Shown piece after piece: positions 9,385 to 21,500 of a stretch of 64,000 nucleotides of DNA. Below the pieces are notes generated by a model, which was not told where the DNA came from, did no database searches, and was given only the letters and a program-made list of their open reading frames with translations. The translations under genes were made by a program, and so were the position numbers. The first letter of the stretch is position 1, and every line of letters starts with the position of its first letter. Source of the stretch: Galerina marginata (taxonomy: Eukaryota > Basidiomycota > Agaricomycetes > Agaricales > Galerinaceae); the NCBI GenBank assembly GCA_023014335.1, contig JAECYW010000011.1:2046001-2110000 (forward strand), in the 5' to 3' direction.

Positions 9385-11971
9385 TTATTTCAACCACGAT
9401 GAGAATTTAAACCTACCCTCAAGGTCCTTGAGGTCACAGAGGGTCGCCAGATCAGCCCTCTGCATATGCAAGCACGTCGTCTTCAAGCTATCCCACAGTG
9501 CCGTCGATACGACCCCACGCTTCTCATTTGGTTCCACATTGTCCCGAACGCCATCACTGTCCTGCAGCACAAGCGCGTCAAGAATGTGCTGGGCGGCTTC
9601 TTCGTAGCGCTGAAATCAGTTCTATTATCAACACTCTTCCGGTAGATGTCAAGCAGCAGGCGATCTTACCCGAAGATTGATGCAAGAAATTCCCAGGTTG
9701 AACCTGCAGTGAAGATTAGAACCAGACAACGGGATGACTGACGAGAAACAGCTTCACCTGGCGCGAATATACCCAGGATTGAGTTCGAGAGCACGGTAAT
9801 AATAGCTAAGTGCTTCTTCTGCCCGGCCACTGTTGGCCATTGTGGCTCCTACACGATTGTATAGCAAGCCAATCCTAAAATGCAAATTGAGTCTACAGCG
9901 CTGGAAAAGATATGCGGATGTACATCCGGGCGAACAGCCAATGCAGTTCTGAAACAGTCTTGTGCCTTCTCGTATTCCTGATACTATGGTCAGAAATATT
10001 GAAGGTAAGAGTACAACCCCCACACACCTCATTAGTATTCAACAGCACAGCAAGCGCGATCTGAATATCAGCATCGATATCCCCCGTCACATCACTCCTC
10101 GCCATCGTAATTAAGCACTGGATCAAGCGGGAGTACTTCTCCGCCAGCGTCATTTTACCAGAATCTGCGTTCTGCGCGCGGAATTGCGTCACCGCTTGCT
10201 CGTACTTCGCGTTGCGACTGACCCATTCATAGACCGCGTCGTACGCTCCTTGGCGGTTGCTGTCGTTCGTGTAGGACACGGCCAACGCGAGCCAGGAAGG
10301 AAGGTGGGTTGGGTCGAGCTCTACGGCGCGCTGTAGGGCTTGGAGAGCTTTGTGTTCCCGCTCGTTCTCTTGTTGCTTTACTCCGAGCTCGTACCATGCA
10401 CCAGCATCGCTGACGTCGCGTTGAACGAGGGCCTCCAATTCCAGGACATTCTGTCAACATACAATTAAATATTAGATCAACATAATAAGAGATAAAAACG
10501 CACTTCTAACAGAGACAGCCGCCCCTCAGTATGTGCAAGATGTGCCCTAGTTCTCGACGAGTCACCTAGCAGGTAAGGGTTATTGACCTGGAAGTGATAA
10601 TGCGTGATAGGCTTGATCCCAGACGAGGTGGCTTCGAAACTATCCCAATCGGCCTGCAGCCTGTCCCAAGCAAGAGTCTCCGCCGTATGTTGCGCCGACT
10701 CCTGCTTCACCACCGGCTCATTCCAGTACCGCACAAAATCCGCGTTTTCCTGTCCGGAAATACGCGTCATTCGCGTCCTCCTCGACGATTCCCTCTCTGT
10801 CTGCCTGCTCTATGGCCTCTTTGGAGGACGGAGCTATCCTCACATTGTTCCACACGGGCGCCTTCCCCTTGCCCTTGACATCAGTCTGTCAATATCGAAG
10901 TCCGCCCGTCGTTCTGCACCATCTTGTTCCCGTCGACGATGATCTCTCCATCGCGCAGCTGCTTCATCAGCCCCATGAACTGGCTCTGCTGGAATTTCGG
11001 ATTTTGCTCGTGTTTGACGTGCTTCCAAGAGCATGCCGGCGGTTCGGGCGAGCTCAGTCTGCTTCGCCTGCTGGTCCTTTGTCGAGTTTCTTGCTTTTGC
11101 TCGGCTTCGCGGGTGATGGGTGTCGACGTAGATGTGAGGTGGAGTTCTTGGGCACTGAATTCTCTGTCCCATGATATTCCTGGAGGGATGTTGTGAATAG
11201 GTAGAATGTGGAATTTAAAAAATATACTTTTGGTATCCACAGCCGGCTGATGTTGTACATGATGCTGTATTGGCATAAAGTTGGGCATGGAATTCATGCG
11301 AAAGTTGGAGAGGCCCGGGTTCCACTGCATACCTCCTATAGCAGTTTCAGCACCAGCCTCAATTCCACATCAAAATACCATCATCACGTACCCTGTGGCA
11401 CTGCACTAGGCCCTGCAAGTTTTGAGTGGACATCGACCTGCACATCCATGCTAGGCTGGGCATGCAGTGTTTGCGGTTGTGCAGGGGCATGCAGCGGAAT
11501 TCTGCATGAAATCGGAAGCCCAGGCTGAAGCCGAGAACGGGTTGGGCTGCATGGACATTTGTGGTGCCGGAGTGACGGGTAGCGCAGCAGTGCATGCTCG
11601 ACAAGTCGTACGCCGACTCTGTGACGAACTGCGGCGCGTGCGATGCGTTGGCCGCGAAGAACCGGGCTGCATCTTGGTCCTTGTGCGGGATTTGCTTGTT
11701 GGGAACGAAAGACCTAGCGAGAACAGATGTTGGAATCTGAGAACAAAGGAGAACGATATAAGCAAGCACCTCTCGAGACGATCCTGCCCTGCCAGCTCCA
11801 AAATGGTCCTAGTTCCGCAGAAGGCACTTGAGCCAGGTCTGACACAAAATGTCAATCTTACCTACCTGCTGAAGACCTCTATCCTGGTCGAACCGTTTCG
11901 ACTAGTCCCTTGCAAGTGGATTGGAATGGGCCGCATTCCGCGCCTCCTCCTACGAGCATCGGGAGAGCCAT
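9385..11971 (-). CDS. PEX5: peroxisomal targeting signal 1 receptor PEX5
   Basis: Cytosolic shuttle receptor that binds C-terminal SKL-type signals through TPR repeats and docks at the peroxisome. ATG 11971 gives [15 protein letters not shown], the conserved PEX5 start with the near-N-terminal Cys used for ubiquitin-dependent recycling. [11 protein letters not shown] follows in another frame. Docking motifs include WASDF (about 11515) and [11 protein letters not shown] (about 10635), then [11 protein letters not shown]. The TPR array covers 10440 to about 9600, including [20 protein letters not shown] and [17 protein letters not shown]; stop at 9385. Frame breaks: several extra bases at about 11895-11935 and one near 9870 (conserved D-W-L-L-Y-N-R-V-G split between frames). 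Otherwise complete and of normal length. Confidence 0.92.
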
Positions 11972-12238
11972 GGTTAAAGACGAGTGGCAAGGTCGGGGCA
12001 ATGGTATTTCTCGATTACATACAACCGGTTCGGCGAACCTTCTCACGTGTTATTTGCAGCCAGCCCTGTGCAACAAACTCTTGCACAGCAAATGCAAGGC
12101 AATTTAACTTTAACTACAACAGGTTACATACATAAGTACACGGTACCGCTTCCCACCACAAAAAAAAAGAGTATTATAGCAATAAAATAATTACAACGAA
12201 GCAATCCGACTAGACCGGGAATTCAAATATGTTACATA

Positions 12239-13281
12239 CTATTGAAGCGTGTGTTCTCTGCTGACGCCCTGGCCACTGCCATTCGAGTGAGCGTCCGAAT
12301 CCATCGTTGCAAATTTGGGGTTGGAGGCCCTGCAGTCTGCACCGCCATCGGAACGCACTGAGCGAAAAAGGAAAGAGAAGAGATGTCAGTGTCAGGAATC
12401 TAAATCTGTGCAGGGTTTGGGCAAGGAAACGAAAAACTCACAGTGCCGCTGAAAGACAGACAGACGGGATGTTAGAAACAGACAGGAAATGGACAAGGAG
12501 GGGGGGGAGACGCACGTTCAAGGCATCCAGCCGGCTGAAAGTCTTCTTGCACCCTTGACATACATTGGATTGGGATTTTGCTGCATGCAGGGCCTGATGT
12601 CGTCTGTGGTATACAGTCAGAGGTTGCAAAGAGGCAGACAAAGAAGACGGACGGACTTGCAATCGTGTTGGCGAGCAAAGCCCTTCTTGCAGCCGGGCCA
12701 CTCGCAGACATAGGGCCGCTCTTCGGTGTGAGATCGCAGGTGGCCTGAGGAGTACGGAAGAGTGAGATCGCGAGACGCAAGGAGAGACCAGAAGAGCTAC
12801 GGACCTCGCAGATTAAACCTTCGTGTAAAGGTGCTGCCGCACCCAGGGACTGGACAGACAAAGTGGGCCTCATTGCGACGACGACTGGCGCTTGCGAGCT
12901 GGGTGGCGGAGGTTGTGACCTGCTGCTTCTCGACCTGGAGGATCGGAGGGAGACGAGGAACGCCGGTGGAGGATGGGTAGTGGTTCGCGCCTGCGCCCGA
13001 GGACGAGGTGGGGTGGTCTGCTGAGGGCGAGGGTGGGGTCGAGGGCTGAGGTCTGTGGCCTGGGGGTAGAGCTGGTGCTGCTGTGCGTAGTAGACGTCTG
13101 GCTTTGGGCTCTGAGAGGACATTATGGAAGAGGAAGAGGATGAGGGTTGTGGGATGAACTGGACGCGAGGTTCATATGGATATTCGCGGGGGGGAGGCCC
13201 TTGGGGGTGGGATGCGGGGCCTTCAGTAGGAATGCCTTGTGGATGAGGGACGGCGACTGCGGGATACAGCAGAGTGTCCAT
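12239..13281 (-). CDS. C2H2 zinc-finger protein, SWI5/ACE2-like three-finger arrangement
   Basis: A likely DNA-binding regulator. The N-terminus from ATG 13281 is Pro/Gln/Ser-rich. Fingers: [19 protein letters not shown], then [19 protein letters not shown] (both C-x4-C-x12-H-x3-H), then [15 protein letters not shown], whose first His is supplied by a 7-nt microexon at 12442-12448 and whose tail LRSDGGADC comes from the last exon (stop 12239-12241). Two C-x4-C fingers followed by a shorter C-x2-C finger recall yeast Swi5/Ace2. At about 13000-13070 the frame shifts between YPQATD and the downstream [13 protein letters not shown]; two extra bases would explain it. Function inferred from fingers only. 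Confidence 0.78.
12442..12448 (-). other. 7-nt microexon in zinc finger 3
   Basis: On the minus strand CGGCACT is flanked by an acceptor (ctttcag) and a donor (gtgagt). Splicing the exon ending ...GATGCCTTGAAC to it, and then to TGCGTTCC after ttcgctcag, gives D-A-L-N-R-H-L-R-S, restoring the zinc-ligand His and the open frame. Skipping it loses that His and shifts the frame. Confidence 0.7.
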
Positions 13282-13377
13282 GTGGTGTGAGCAGAAGAGA
13301 GAGAGATTCTAATTATCTTGCAACTTTGCGCTTCTCCACTTTGTGGCTGTGTCGCACAGCTTAGTCTATATTTCTAA

Positions 13378-16300
13378 CTATACAAATATGTGCGAGTCTA
13401 GCAATCGTCGTCTTCGCATCAGCTCGCTCTCCGAAATCGTCTGTCCTGTCTGTCGCGGCGTCGACGTCTTTTCCGCCGTCTGCACTCTCTCTTCGTCCTC
13501 TGACGACGAACGCCGATGCACCTCCTGCACCTGATGCCGCTTCGCAACAAACGTGATTCCCGTGTCATCCGTCTCTGTCTCGGACGTGAGAGGGCTCGGC
13601 CCAGATGTCTGGCACTTGGGCGCCAAAAGTGTCTGCACTGCCGCCCGCTCACTGCTGCCCTTCTCCTTCACCGTGGCCGGGTATCTATCGAACGCATGGT
13701 CGATCCACTCTGCCAGCTCCTCAATGACCTGCCAATAAAATTAGAAAAGTAAAAACAACACTGCACGCCATAAACAGCCGTACCGCCCGGGCTTCGCTCA
13801 TCAGTGTCGGCATCTGGAGATAGCCATGACTCCAGTCCGAGAAGAGTACCATCTGCACCCAATCAGATTCCACCTCACTCGCGAGTTTATCCCGCTCCTT
13901 CTTCAGATCCGCCGACCCCTTGCTTTCAAGATGTCCATCAACAGAGCTCATCCTCAGACTCTCCCCAAACCGCGCGCTCTTCCCCGACAGCGCCAAATCC
14001 AGCTCAACCTTGCGGGCACGCTTCGCCTCCCGGACCCGTCCCGCAAAAATGACCGTGTCATCTACAAACGGGTCCTTCTCGCCACACTGCATCAACAAGG
14101 GTGGGAACTGCGCGAGGAGATGACTCGGTGCCAGGATCGGCGAGATATGATAATCCGTCGCAAAGTCCGGGTTTCGGTGTGGCCCAATGTACAAAATAGC
14201 CATCGCACGCATCTGCGTGGTGTGGAATGGAATGGAAAACGTCAGTCAACGACGGCCATCAGCGTGCGTGTACTGGGTGGGTTTGCACGTACCATACTCG
14301 GCGATATAATGCGGTCCTGGAAATAGCCTGTACGGCTCGTCATTGTCAATCGCGTTCCAATAGGCTCCTTGCCGCTTCCATTTCCGTCGCCTCGTTCTGG
14401 GGACTGCCCAGACACTGCCTTGAGAGCTTTATTGTCGGCTTCTGCTACAGCGATCGACAGCTCGCGTTGCTGTCTCTCCATGTCAGAGTCGCTCCTGGGA
14501 ACGGAGCCGCCGTTTGAATACTTGTACACAATCCGATCTTGTATAGGACGGTCTTCTTCCTTCACCTGACCGTAATCCTCGTCCTCGTCACTTTCACCAT
14601 CTGCAAGCGAGCCTTCATCGGCATATCCAAAACTACTACGCGTCTTGCCAGGTAGAGACCTGGTGGAAGCTCTCATAACTTTTGGAGCATGACTTTCTTC
14701 GTGCTCTCCGCCGCTAGCGAATCCCTTGAGGGTATCTTTCCAGCTTGATCTCCTCTTGATGCGTTTCTTATTGGGCTTCTTGTCCCTGACCATACTTAGC
14801 GGACTCTACAGCGCCATCAGCTGTTCGTCAAAAAAAACTCCACAAAACGATGACCTACAACATGTTTCAAGTGATCTTTCTGCTCAGCGAGCTCCTTCAG
14901 CCCGGGAATGTTCCCAGACGACTGTTCCGATCGCAAAACACGCAGATTGTCCGCAGACATCCATGAGGTGAAGTTGAAGTCGAGTGCTGCATAATTAAGG
15001 ACCACAGCTGTGGGCAGTGGCAAATTGAAGGGTTGATGCGACGAGTTGGCGAGGTTTCGGAGCTCGAGGGTCTTTATTACTACGTTAAGGGCTAGTGTTG
15101 CGCCTCTAGGATGTATATAAGCCGCAGTTCAATTGAACGAGGACGCAAACCTACGCAGAATCGCCCGATATTATTACACTTAATTTCCTTCCAGACATTC
15201 CAATCAGTGTTCCACCTTGGAAAAAATAAGCATCAGGTTCCTCGTTACCAATAATCGCAAACATACATGATTCGACCATAAGTCGATAGACATCAAACGC
15301 CTCATCTCTCGCGAATGGGTATGGATCTGTTTATTTCGAGAACGGGTGTCAAGGCGTCAAGCTCAGTCGGGCTAAAAGATCCCTTACATTCTGGTGCTTT
15401 GCCGTACTCGATGGCCAGGACAGGTTTCCCAGTCGAAACAGCCCACATGCGCAGGCGCTCTTCGTGGTGCTCTGGGGTCATCGCAACGAACCCGCCGCCT
15501 GGAAAGTCGAGCATCAATTCCGTGGCCTGGCATAGCTCCCTTTCTGGACCTGCGAAGAATAGGTACGCTGTAATTGGACGGTCGTAGGATGAAGACTTGG
15601 GTCGGGGCAGCAGGATCTTGCGTCTGATGCTGATCCTTGGCAAGCGGGTGACTAGTCTTATCTGTTGACGGAGAAAGGACAGATTCAGCAAGGATTTGTT
15701 GCGGGTGGATATTAAACTGCACTGACGTATGGATTTGATGTCTTTTCCCATGTCGTGCGGAGCATCTCAACCGTCGGCACGGCGCGGAATCTGCGGAGCT
15801 GGGAAGCGATGTCATGGCTTAAGGACATGTATGTCAAGATGTATAGGTGGCACATCCACCTTTTCGTCTGCTTCTTGGGCGTATATAATATAGTAGGCGG
15901 AGAATATGATAGAGGATATATCGCGGAGCCATTTGGGACGAATGGACATTGCTGTTGCGAATCCGGCGTCCAGACCAGTTACAATCCATGTTGCGCGATA
16001 ATATGAAGGCGAATACTGTTCGGATAATGAGTAGGTGATAGTCAGGATATCACAGATCTACGAACCAGACGGGCGAGCGGTTCGGGTGCTACAAGTATGG
16101 ATTGAGACGGGTAGTTGGGGATATATGCCACATTGTCACGTACCACTCAATCCAAGAAGTTTGTCAAAGTTTCTGATAGAATATACTGCAGTCAGAGTAC
16201 TAACAACGATTTGCCAAGGTGTAAAACGTTCTAACATGGACCGATCAATCGAATTATACGAGAGAAGTCAGTCGGGATGCGTACTGTTGATAGCTCTGTT

Positions 16301-16487
16301 GGCTCTTGTGAGCCACAACAGTCTTGGGGGACCTGAATTGCCTCGAATGATTCTCCATAGCCAGAATATAATTACCAGTAGTACCTGCGATAAGGTGAAG
16401 ATGAGATAGGCAGACAGGATCGAGGAGGATACTTACTTGTGTGCGCTTCCATGAAGGACTGGGACGACCTAGGAGATGGTCTATCAT
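13378..16487 (-). CDS. hormone-sensitive-lipase-like alpha/beta hydrolase
   Basis: Probable lipid esterase. From ATG 16487 (MIDHLLGRPSPSWKRTQ), the N-terminal region includes YYRATWIVTGLDAGFATAM (about 15990) and FRAVPTVEMLRTTWEKTSN (about 15750-15790), typical of fungal HSL-like proteins. Catalytic parts: oxyanion loop LDFPGGGFVAM (about 15490), nucleophile GDSA|GG split by an intron near 15110-15165, acid in GEKDPFVDDTVIF (about 14050) and His in DWSHGYLQMP (about 13815). A long charged, Ser-rich insert (14242-14793) separates the nucleophile region from the acid and may be regulatory. The tail is Lys/Arg/Glu-rich (stop 13378). No frame break was needed. It is divergent with MRI1, starts 160 bp apart. 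Substrate is not predictable from sequence. Confidence 0.85.
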
Positions 16488-16582
16488 GATGTGGTTGAGG
16501 AGAGGTAGAGCCGGATCTTGAAGACAGTGACAAGAGACTCTAAAATATAGACGCTGGCATGTGATTTGCATCCATTTACAGA

Positions 16583-16594
16583 CCCTAACCCTAA
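16583..16594. promoter_or_regulatory. telomere-repeat-like box CCCTAACCCTAA
   Basis: Two perfect CCCTAA units (TTAGGG on the other strand) lie in the 160-bp divergent promoter between the lipase and MRI1. Such boxes bind Tbf1/Teb1-type Myb proteins in fungal promoters. Position supports a regulatory site; binding is inferred. Confidence 0.45.
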
Positions 16595-16646
16595 ATCAGG
16601 CTTTGAACAGATAGCAAATTTATCGACGGTCTGTTCGCTGTTGACC

Positions 16647-18191
16647 ATGGCCGCTCTGATCTCCATCAAGTCGACCGACGACAGGCTCGAAATCGTCAAC
16701 CAGCTGCTGCTCCCACATACCACAGAGTTTCTCCAAATCAACACCGTCGAGGATGCCCATGACGCGATCAAGACCATGAAGGTCCGCCGTCCGCAATTCC
16801 CCATGTCCTAGCTCATCCTCATCAGATCCAAAGATTCGCGGCTGCGCCCGCCATCGCCTCCCTCGCTGCGCTCTCCTTATCCCTCCACCTCAGACGCGCA
16901 CTCAAAGCCTCGCCTGCCCCAGATTTCCTCGCATCAGCAGGACGCACTCAAAGCGCACATCGACGGTATTCCTCGCCTATCTCTTCACAGCCCGCCCCAC
17001 CGCTGTCAATCTCGGCGCAGCCACTCGTCGCCTCGGAAACACCCTCGACAGCAGTATCGCAGCCGGCAAGGATCCCCGCACGATTGCCCAGGATCTCGTG
17101 GCAGAGGGCAACGCCGTCGCTGACGAGGACGTCGGCAGGAACAAGGAGATGGCAAAGTGGGCTGGCGAGTGGCTGCTCCAGCGTGTCTGCGATCACAGTC
17201 CGGGAGCGGATGCTGGTGCTGGGGGTGTTAATGTCCTGACGGTTTGCAACACTGGATCTCTTGCCACCTCGGTGCGTTTTTGGGCTCCTTGTCTGGTTAT
17301 GTATATTGATTTTCCGACTTTGCGTTGAAACTTGCACATAGGGATATGGCACTGCCCTAGGCATGATCACCTACCTCCACGAAACAGGGAAGCTGCAAAA
17401 GGCGTACTACACCCAGACCGCACCTTACCATCAGGGATCAAGGTATACTTTCATTTCCCTCGGATTATACTGCGTACCGTACTCACCAAAAGGCAATGCA
17501 AGGTTAACCGCGTTGGAGCTCCAGACTTTGCAGATCCCCTCTGTGATGATTTGCGATACCATGGTTGGATCTTTATTCCAGCATCACAACATACACGCAG
17601 TCGGTGCGCATGGCCTGCCTCTTCACCACTTAATTTAGCTTTTTAATTTTGCGTGTCAACAGTCGTGGGTGCTGATAGGATCGCTAAAAACGGAGACACC
17701 GCCAACAAAGTAGGAATTTAATTTTATGACGTCTTCTCCGCCCTGGCCTTACATGTTTCAACTCTAGATTGGCACGTACAATGCCGCAGTGCTCGCAGGC
17801 GCGACACAAGATCCCCTTCATCGTCGTCGCACCGGTCAGCACAGTCGATCTCCAAGTCCCTGACGGCTCGCAGTACGTGCAAATGATTTACATGCACCTG
17901 CTTCGCACCTTTCTCATCTCGCTTATTTTCCATCTTTCATTTTACAGCATCCCGATCGAACAACGGCCTTCATTAGAGGCCTGCCTCGTTCGCGGTATCT
18001 TATATCCGACCCCGATCGATGGCCAGGCTCAGCAGGTGCAGGTTATGATTACGCCCCCCGGCCTGGAGGGCATTTATAACCCTAGCTTTGATGTTACCCC
18101 CGCCGAGCTCATTACAGCTATTGTGACGGAGAAGGGTGTTGCTGTGAAAGCCGAGGGGGCTGCGATGTTTGATCTTTCGCCCGTTGTGTAA
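16647..18191 (+). CDS. MRI1: methylthioribose-1-phosphate isomerase
   Basis: Converts 5-methylthioribose-1-phosphate to methylthioribulose-1-phosphate in methionine salvage. ATG 16647 starts MAALISIKSTDDRLEIVNQL; after an intron the RGAPAIA substrate loop and SLAALSL follow (about 16840-16880). TARPTAVNLGAATRRLGN is at about 16990. The catalytic Cys lies in TVCNTGSLATS|GYGTALG across an intron (about 17240-17360) and the catalytic Asp in VGADRIAKNGDTANKIGTY across another (about 17665-17780). The end reads FDLSPVV, stop 18189-18191. Single extra bases at about 16850, 16943, 16976 and 17798 each break the frame inside conserved sequence, yet every conserved block is present in order. I read this as an intact gene with sequence errors; a decayed copy is the alternative. 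Confidence 0.88.
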
Positions 18192-18588
18192 GGAATTACG
18201 GGACGGAAAGTAATGTCGCGCTATCTACATGTTGTACAACCTAGATTAAAAGAACTCCGTTGTGGTACAGAACATTGAGATGTGAATGTATTAGATGATG
18301 TACGTCTGATTATAAGTTTGGACTTGTCTATTCTATATAGGGAATTGCTGCTCTCTGGCGAGGGTATAGTTACAAATAAGAATACAGGGTGGGTTCGGTG
18401 AATACTGCACACCGACGATGATTATTAAAGTTCTGAAAACAGACGGTGGTAGTGCTTGGATGAGGGATGTTAATGTATGCAAATGATGACCTTGAGACCC
18501 GAGAGCAAAGAAAGCCGAAACTTGAAAGCAATGATGATATGGCGACAATATAATGGAGTAGATGAGTGATCCGGGGGCGAGGGTATTA
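18192..18588. other. intergenic, tail-to-tail
   Basis: Lies between the MRI1 and phospholipase C stop codons. A/T-rich, no open frame of interest and no repeat noticed; probably two 3' untranslated regions. Confidence 0.5.
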
Positions 18589-21500
18589 TCATGGTGGAGG
18601 CGGTTCTATGGGCGTGACATTAATCCTCACAAAAAGCGTCGAAAAGAGATATTGCGATAATTGAGAGTCATGCAATGGTAGATGTCGATATCCTATTATC
18701 AAACAAACGCCATTGTCAGCAAAACCACTCTTACAGACTTCAAGTGCAAAAGAAAAGGCCCGACTTACCGTGCTGCAAGCTTCCTAACGAAGCACAATAC
18801 ACTGCAAGAGGCTCAACCGCGTCCTTGTCCTCCTGCCGCACGACGAACCGCACGAAGATCAGGTCCATCATATCGCCCACACAGTCGAACGGGATCCGCA
18901 GCTTCTCCTCCCACACGGGGTTCCACCCGTTCTTGCGCACCACCGACGTACGTGATGAGATTGCATGGCCAGGGGTGGATGACGCAGCGGGAACGGCGAT
19001 AGGGCAAGACCGTCGCGGCTGCTGCCGCCGCCACCGCAGTGGGCGTGGTAGGTCGCTGGTAGTGTCTGACTCTGTCCTTTCCTTTCTCCTTTTCCTTTTC
19101 CTTTTCCCTCTCCTTCTCCTTCGTCTTGAGGTCAAGCACCACAGGCCAATCTGGCACGTACAGCGTCACCTCGACATACGGGTCCACGATCGCCTTCTCC
19201 GGCACCTCGTGCCCAGAGGCATCCCTTGGGCGGGGAAGCTGTTGCGCGGAGATGATGGTCACGTCGAAGCTGTGCATGGTCCGCTTTGCAAGACGCTCCT
19301 TGTGAGCCAGCCGAATCGCGTCGGGCTTGAGAACGTACCCCGATCTGCCGTTCCGCTGAAACATGGCGTGGTTGATCATGTATCCAAGGTCTATGTTGAA
19401 AAAAGGCAGGTCAGTAACCAGAATGCAATAAAGAAATAATAACAAAAGAGAGACATTGCCCGAACAGGTAAGAAAAATACCCACCAAATGTCTGCCAATT
19501 GATAGCCACCAACTGCGCGCCAGCCGGCCCAAAACCTATGCGGCTCATAATTCGTCGAACTCAACCTCATGCCCTTCGGATACGTCCTCACCAAATGCGT
19601 CTTCGTATGCTTAATCAGATCCCACATCCCGAACCTCAGCATCCTGTTCGCCGTGTTCTCCGACAGGGAGAATATAGTGCTCCGGCGCGTACTCCTCCTT
19701 CTTGTTGATCCCGCGAAACTTGACGCCGACGGTGTAGACTAGCAGCGCGAGGAGCGCGAAGGACATCTTGGGCTTGGGCGGTCGCCCGTCGCCGTTGCCG
19801 CTGACGTCGGAGGTGCGGCCAGCGGATGGGGAGGTGGGTGACTTGAGCCCTGGGGAGAGGGCGGAGAAGGTTGTGCTGGTAGATGAGGAAGGGACTATTG
19901 CGGTTGGTGGTGGTAGGGGTAGGGTTTGAATGAACGATGTTGAGGGCCCGTGGTGATGAGGGGAGAAAGTAAAGAAAGAGGGGCAGGCATTGACGCGCTC
20001 TTCCCGACAGACTTGACGCGCTTCATTATGTTAGTACCCGCTTTGGCTAGTTGGTCTGTAAAAAGAAAGCTATCAGTTAATCGTTTGTGTTGGGGACACG
20101 ATGTAAACAAACCTTTCACTGTCGACTCAGACTGCCTCCTATGCTTCTTCTCAGCCTCCTTCTCATTCTCCTTTTTCTCCTCGATGCGCGCCGAAAGATG
20201 CACAACATTCTTCGTCATTTCAAAAAGTGCATCCGACTCGGAAGCAGACGATGACGGATCGGTTGACGAAGTCCCATCGCTTTCCACCGAATCTGCCCTT
20301 GCGAGGTTCCGATTTTTCGCTTTCAACAGGATCTTGCCTTTCAAGTCCTCGGGACTCGGCAGCTGCTCAATCTTTTCCCTGACAATCGTACTGGAGCCGT
20401 CGTCCACTTGAACCCGAATCAAGCTGTCCCCGAACTCCTTGATCATGATCTCAGCTATCATTTCCTGGCCTGCCAAACCGCAGTGGACCTCGGCGGAGAT
20501 TATGATGGGATAGGGAGAAGCCACGAAACCATATTTCGCGACAGTTTGGCAGACCTCGCGTAAAGAAACTTTGGAGGTGAAAGTCTTGCCGTGGAATATC
20601 ATGGGTTCTTGTTCCCCGTCATATATGTCCACTGTGGGTTCAAGAAAACGTTATTTAAGCCGAAGCAAACGAAGAAGAAAAAGAGGGAAGGAACATACAT
20701 TCAACACTCCGACAGCTATGTAGTAATGCCCTGATGTACCCCTCAATCGTGCTGACCCCAACCAACTGGTGCCCAACTAGGTAGGTGTTATGCGATGACG
20801 AAACGAAGTACTCAGAGAGCGGCCTTGTCATATCTTGCCATGTATCCTTGTGTTGGTCCGCAAAAACCGAATTGTCAGGCGAGAGGAGGAAAGAGGCAAA
20901 CGCGTCCACGGTCATTTTACCCAGACATGTGGCAGCAGCAGGTAAAGTTGACGAGGATGGAGAATTTGACTCGGCACATGTTGCAGAACCTTCTGGGTGG
21001 TCAGTTGGAATGGTAAGTTTGGAATATTTGTCGAATATCTTCTGTAATTCCGACGAGGACAACGACGACTTGAAAAATGAAAGCAGTGAGCATGAGGGTA
21101 AGGCATGAATAAAAATTCTAGAAATCGCTGTACCTCTTGCTCCTCGGCCATGAACTTTTCAAATACTCCAAAATCGAAAACCCCATTATTGTCCGCCTTC
21201 AGCTTCTTGTAAAGTCTGTCGATCTCCGGACGTGCCTTCAAGAGCTTGACAAACCGGCGAAAATCGTCAAAGTCGAGAAATTCGTGTTTCTGAGAGTCGG
21301 CTTGCTGTCATAAACCAAAAAAATCAAATTAATGGACAAAGAAAGAGAGAGCCACACGACCACAAACCCACCTTGAACAACCTCAATAAATCTTCTCCGT
21401 TGGAATTAATATTCAAGCGCCTACAAAGCTTCTCCACCTCCTCAAACGTAAGCTTCTGGTCACTCTCCTCGTCCGCGCCCTTCCAATAATGTTTTTCCCA

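Noticed and set aside
11467..12135. 222-codon plus-strand frame opposite PEX5
   Set aside because: Shadow of the PEX5 N-terminal exons; the minus strand carries the conserved PEX5 motifs.
18675..19439. 254-codon plus-strand frame opposite phospholipase C
   Set aside because: Antisense to the C2 domain; composition (Arg/Leu/Pro) is typical of a shadow frame.
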